Below are positions 61,671 through 64,000 of a stretch of DNA of 64,000 bases, piece after piece. Position 1 is the first letter of the stretch. Each line of letters begins with the position of its first letter. Origin of the DNA: Strix aluco. Taxonomy: Eukaryota > Chordata > Aves > Strigiformes > Strigidae. The translations under genes were made by a program, and so were the position numbers. The stretch spans positions 7,069,985-7,133,984 of the forward strand of contig NC_133940.1 in NCBI RefSeq assembly GCF_031877795.1, given 5' to 3'. The notes under the pieces were generated by a model that worked only from the letters and a program-made list of their open reading frames with translations, searched no databases and was not told the origin of the DNA.

Positions 61671-64000
61671 TACAGACTGAATCCTCTTATTAGGCAGAAT
61701 TGAAGGAATTCATAGAGGAGAAAGACATTGGTAAGCATTAAGACTACGGATCTCTACAGTATCTGCTTAAAGGTAATAAGCATCACAGGTTGAATATATA
61801 AAAATGGCCTTTTCTATCAGAACAAAAATTACCATTTCCTTGATCTTTTCCTTCAAACAGCCGAGAACAGATGTCTAAAGGATTATATGAACCAGTCAAC
61901 AGTGTTGTGATACTCCCTCAGAATATTTTCTCAGCCTCCAAAAATTTGAATCTCAGAGCTTTCCTAAGCCACAAATACAGAAACATGGTGACTTCCAGAA
62001 CTAGGTCTGATAAGAAATACAGGGCACCAAACCCCCCCCGCATAATTTAACAGAGGGTCATTAATGTAAATGTAACAGCAGTGAAGTATGTTACTGAGTT
62101 GGTTGTAGAAAATAGAAACAAAAATCACTGACTCCAATAGGCTGTGCCAGAATGCTACAGGCAGTAATATCTACTGAAACATTGAGGTCAACAGGGATGA
62201 GCAAAGGGAACCGCAGACTAACAAGCAATGTTATTTAAGCACAACAGAAAAGTCAATGTCAATGCTGCAAAAATGGCATAAGTCAGGTTGGAAACAGCAG
62301 TGGAATAGGTTGGGGGGACTGACATGGGGCAGAAAGCCATGATGTTTACACTAAAGAAATACTAATAACTACTCACCTTATCTACTAATTATGCATCCAA
62401 AGTGTGTAAACCAACATGTATTCAGACACCACTGCAAAGGGCCAAAGGTGCTGCATTTTCCCATCAGTTTTATAACCTTTGCTCATGTTGAACAAGACCT
62501 GTCAATTGACATGCATCCAGCTCTGTCACTGAATTGATGTGTATATCTTGAAAAGAACTCGTTGCTTAATTTTCACACCTTAAGTTTTTCTCTGTTAATT
62601 AGACCATGAGAAACAAACAAAAATGTCAGAGAGGAGAATCCATCAAAGACCCTATGTCAGTTTTCAGAGCTCCCAATTTCACACCATCTATAAGGAACAT
62701 GACTTCTGTTTTCATTATTGTCTCCAGAAAGAAGTATCAGCTCCTCTCAATTGCTGTCAGCTGGACTCAGTGTTGCCTGGACATTTGCACCAGTGAATTG
62801 TAACAGCTTTTCCTTCCTGGGTTTACACAGGGATGCTTTTCCAGGGAATGGCTTTATTTACATTTGCTTTCTATGTGAAAGGTTTAATTTTCCTCTCTAT
62901 GTTCTTGTAGAATATCTAATCAAGTGGATAATTCAAGTTTTAGTATGATTCTACTTACAAACTGAATTTGAAAAAATATTACAGGGCATTTGGATTGTCA
63001 ACTTAAGCAGACAGATTGTTGTTATTTGCATATAATCCCATTTCAGATTTTTATTTTATACAGAGAAGTAATTTAGCCAAAAGGGGAAGAAAAAAAACAA
63101 AAACGCTCCTACTCGATGCCATTGACCAGAACTAATCTCTTCACTCTTTCTATTCAAGTTTGGACTTTGGCTTACATATAAGTACAAACATTTCAAGCAC
63201 TACAGGAAGTTTATCATGTGCTACTGTGCTGAAACCGGCTACAATGCCCAGGTCCTCTGGTCAATACTTCCTTGTTTTTCATAGTCTGTGAGGAGCCATC
63301 AAGTTTATGCATAAAGTGTATCAGTCATCTCATTTGAAGAAGTTCATTTCTATTCCATGCTCCTACAGGCCTATGTATTATCGACATTATAACATTACAA
63401 ATTGCTAAAAAAACATGTTACTTGAAAAAAAGAAGTTCTACTGCAATGTACAAAGTGTGTTTGCTGGTGCGAACAGATTTGATAGGCAGGCCATAGGGAA
63501 TGGTTAGAAGTGAAGACTCCAACAGTGGGAAACAGCCATAATTGAGTTATAAGTAGTTTGTGCTATTTTCATTTTAATATTATTAACATAGAAAGTATCA
63601 TCCACAGTGGGACATATAATTTGAATGGGAAGGAAATGGGTTATTAATATAATATCAAAAGCTTGACAATAAAGCATAGTCTTTGTTCTACACTTAGAAA
63701 AACAGTTTCAGAACGGCATTTCCATGAGGCACATACCAAAAGGAATGGGTCATTTCATTTTGGCTTAGATTTGCTTTTATAGTTCAGTATTTTCATCACA
63801 ATAGACCTTTCTTTTGATGCTTTTTGTGCTGAACTTTTTTTTCCCCCTTTTTTAAATAAAATCCCTGTGTTAGCTTTTATAATGGCTTAGCTCTGTTTTC
63901 TTGTTCTGTTCTTTTAATTTGCTTGGAAACGCAGCCTTTTGTTCTAGCCCCTGAATGAGTGGTATTGTTGCAGATGTAAGTTAATTCTTGGTAGGTTTCT
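61671..64000. other. Intergenic sequence, no gene recognised
   Basis: AT-rich sequence to the window edge, with a run of C near 62032-62038. The two overlapping open frames at 62606-62948 are short (65 and 76 codons) and unrecognisable. I saw no further gene or repeat that I can support. Confidence 0.65.

Overview
The window reads as a piece of bird nuclear genome. It contains CR1 LINE copies with bird-type 3' ends, two long terminal repeats of an avian endogenous-retrovirus type, old MIR-like SINEs and palindromic amniote repeats. The rest is AT-rich sequence with no bacterial or plasmid gene organisation. I cannot name the species.

Only one protein-coding gene is supported: SLITRK2, on the + strand, with its whole coding sequence in one exon (34552-37125, 857 residues). 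It encodes a single-pass neuronal adhesion receptor with two leucine-rich-repeat modules. About 1.6 kb of CpG island (roughly 32870-34470) lies upstream. The island carries an alternating purine/pyrimidine minisatellite, a long G-run cluster, a perfect palindromic CRE (TGACGTCA), GC boxes and a plausible 5' UTR intron. The 3' UTR starts at 37126 and contains two predicted hairpins. One of these holds a perfect 8-mer match to the miR-17-family seed. The first canonical AATAAA is at 37944.

The left 32 kb is gene desert. It holds a MIR-like SINE near 6.2 kb, a 45-bp tandem duplication at 8.5 kb, two CR1 fragments (15.9 and 17 kb), a solo LTR on the - strand at 26593-27176 with 5-bp target duplications, and palindromic MITE-like remnants.

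The right 26 kb is also desert. It holds a second MIR-like SINE (about 44.7 kb), weaker SINE remnants, a 666-bp CR1 followed directly by a 25-bp AT-rich triplication (52513-53253), a solo LTR on the + strand at 55818-56248 with 5-bp target duplications, an older CR1-like fragment near 58 kb and a younger CR1 fragment at 61281-61670.

Beyond SLITRK2 nothing reads as a gene: the other open frames are short, GC-rich or repeat-derived. I saw no tRNA, rRNA, CRISPR or operon structure and found no convincing undescribed system. The points most worth a second look are the structured promoter of SLITRK2, the hairpins in its 3' UTR, an apparent ten-residue insertion in its second LRR cap, and the two well-preserved solo LTRs on either side of the gene.
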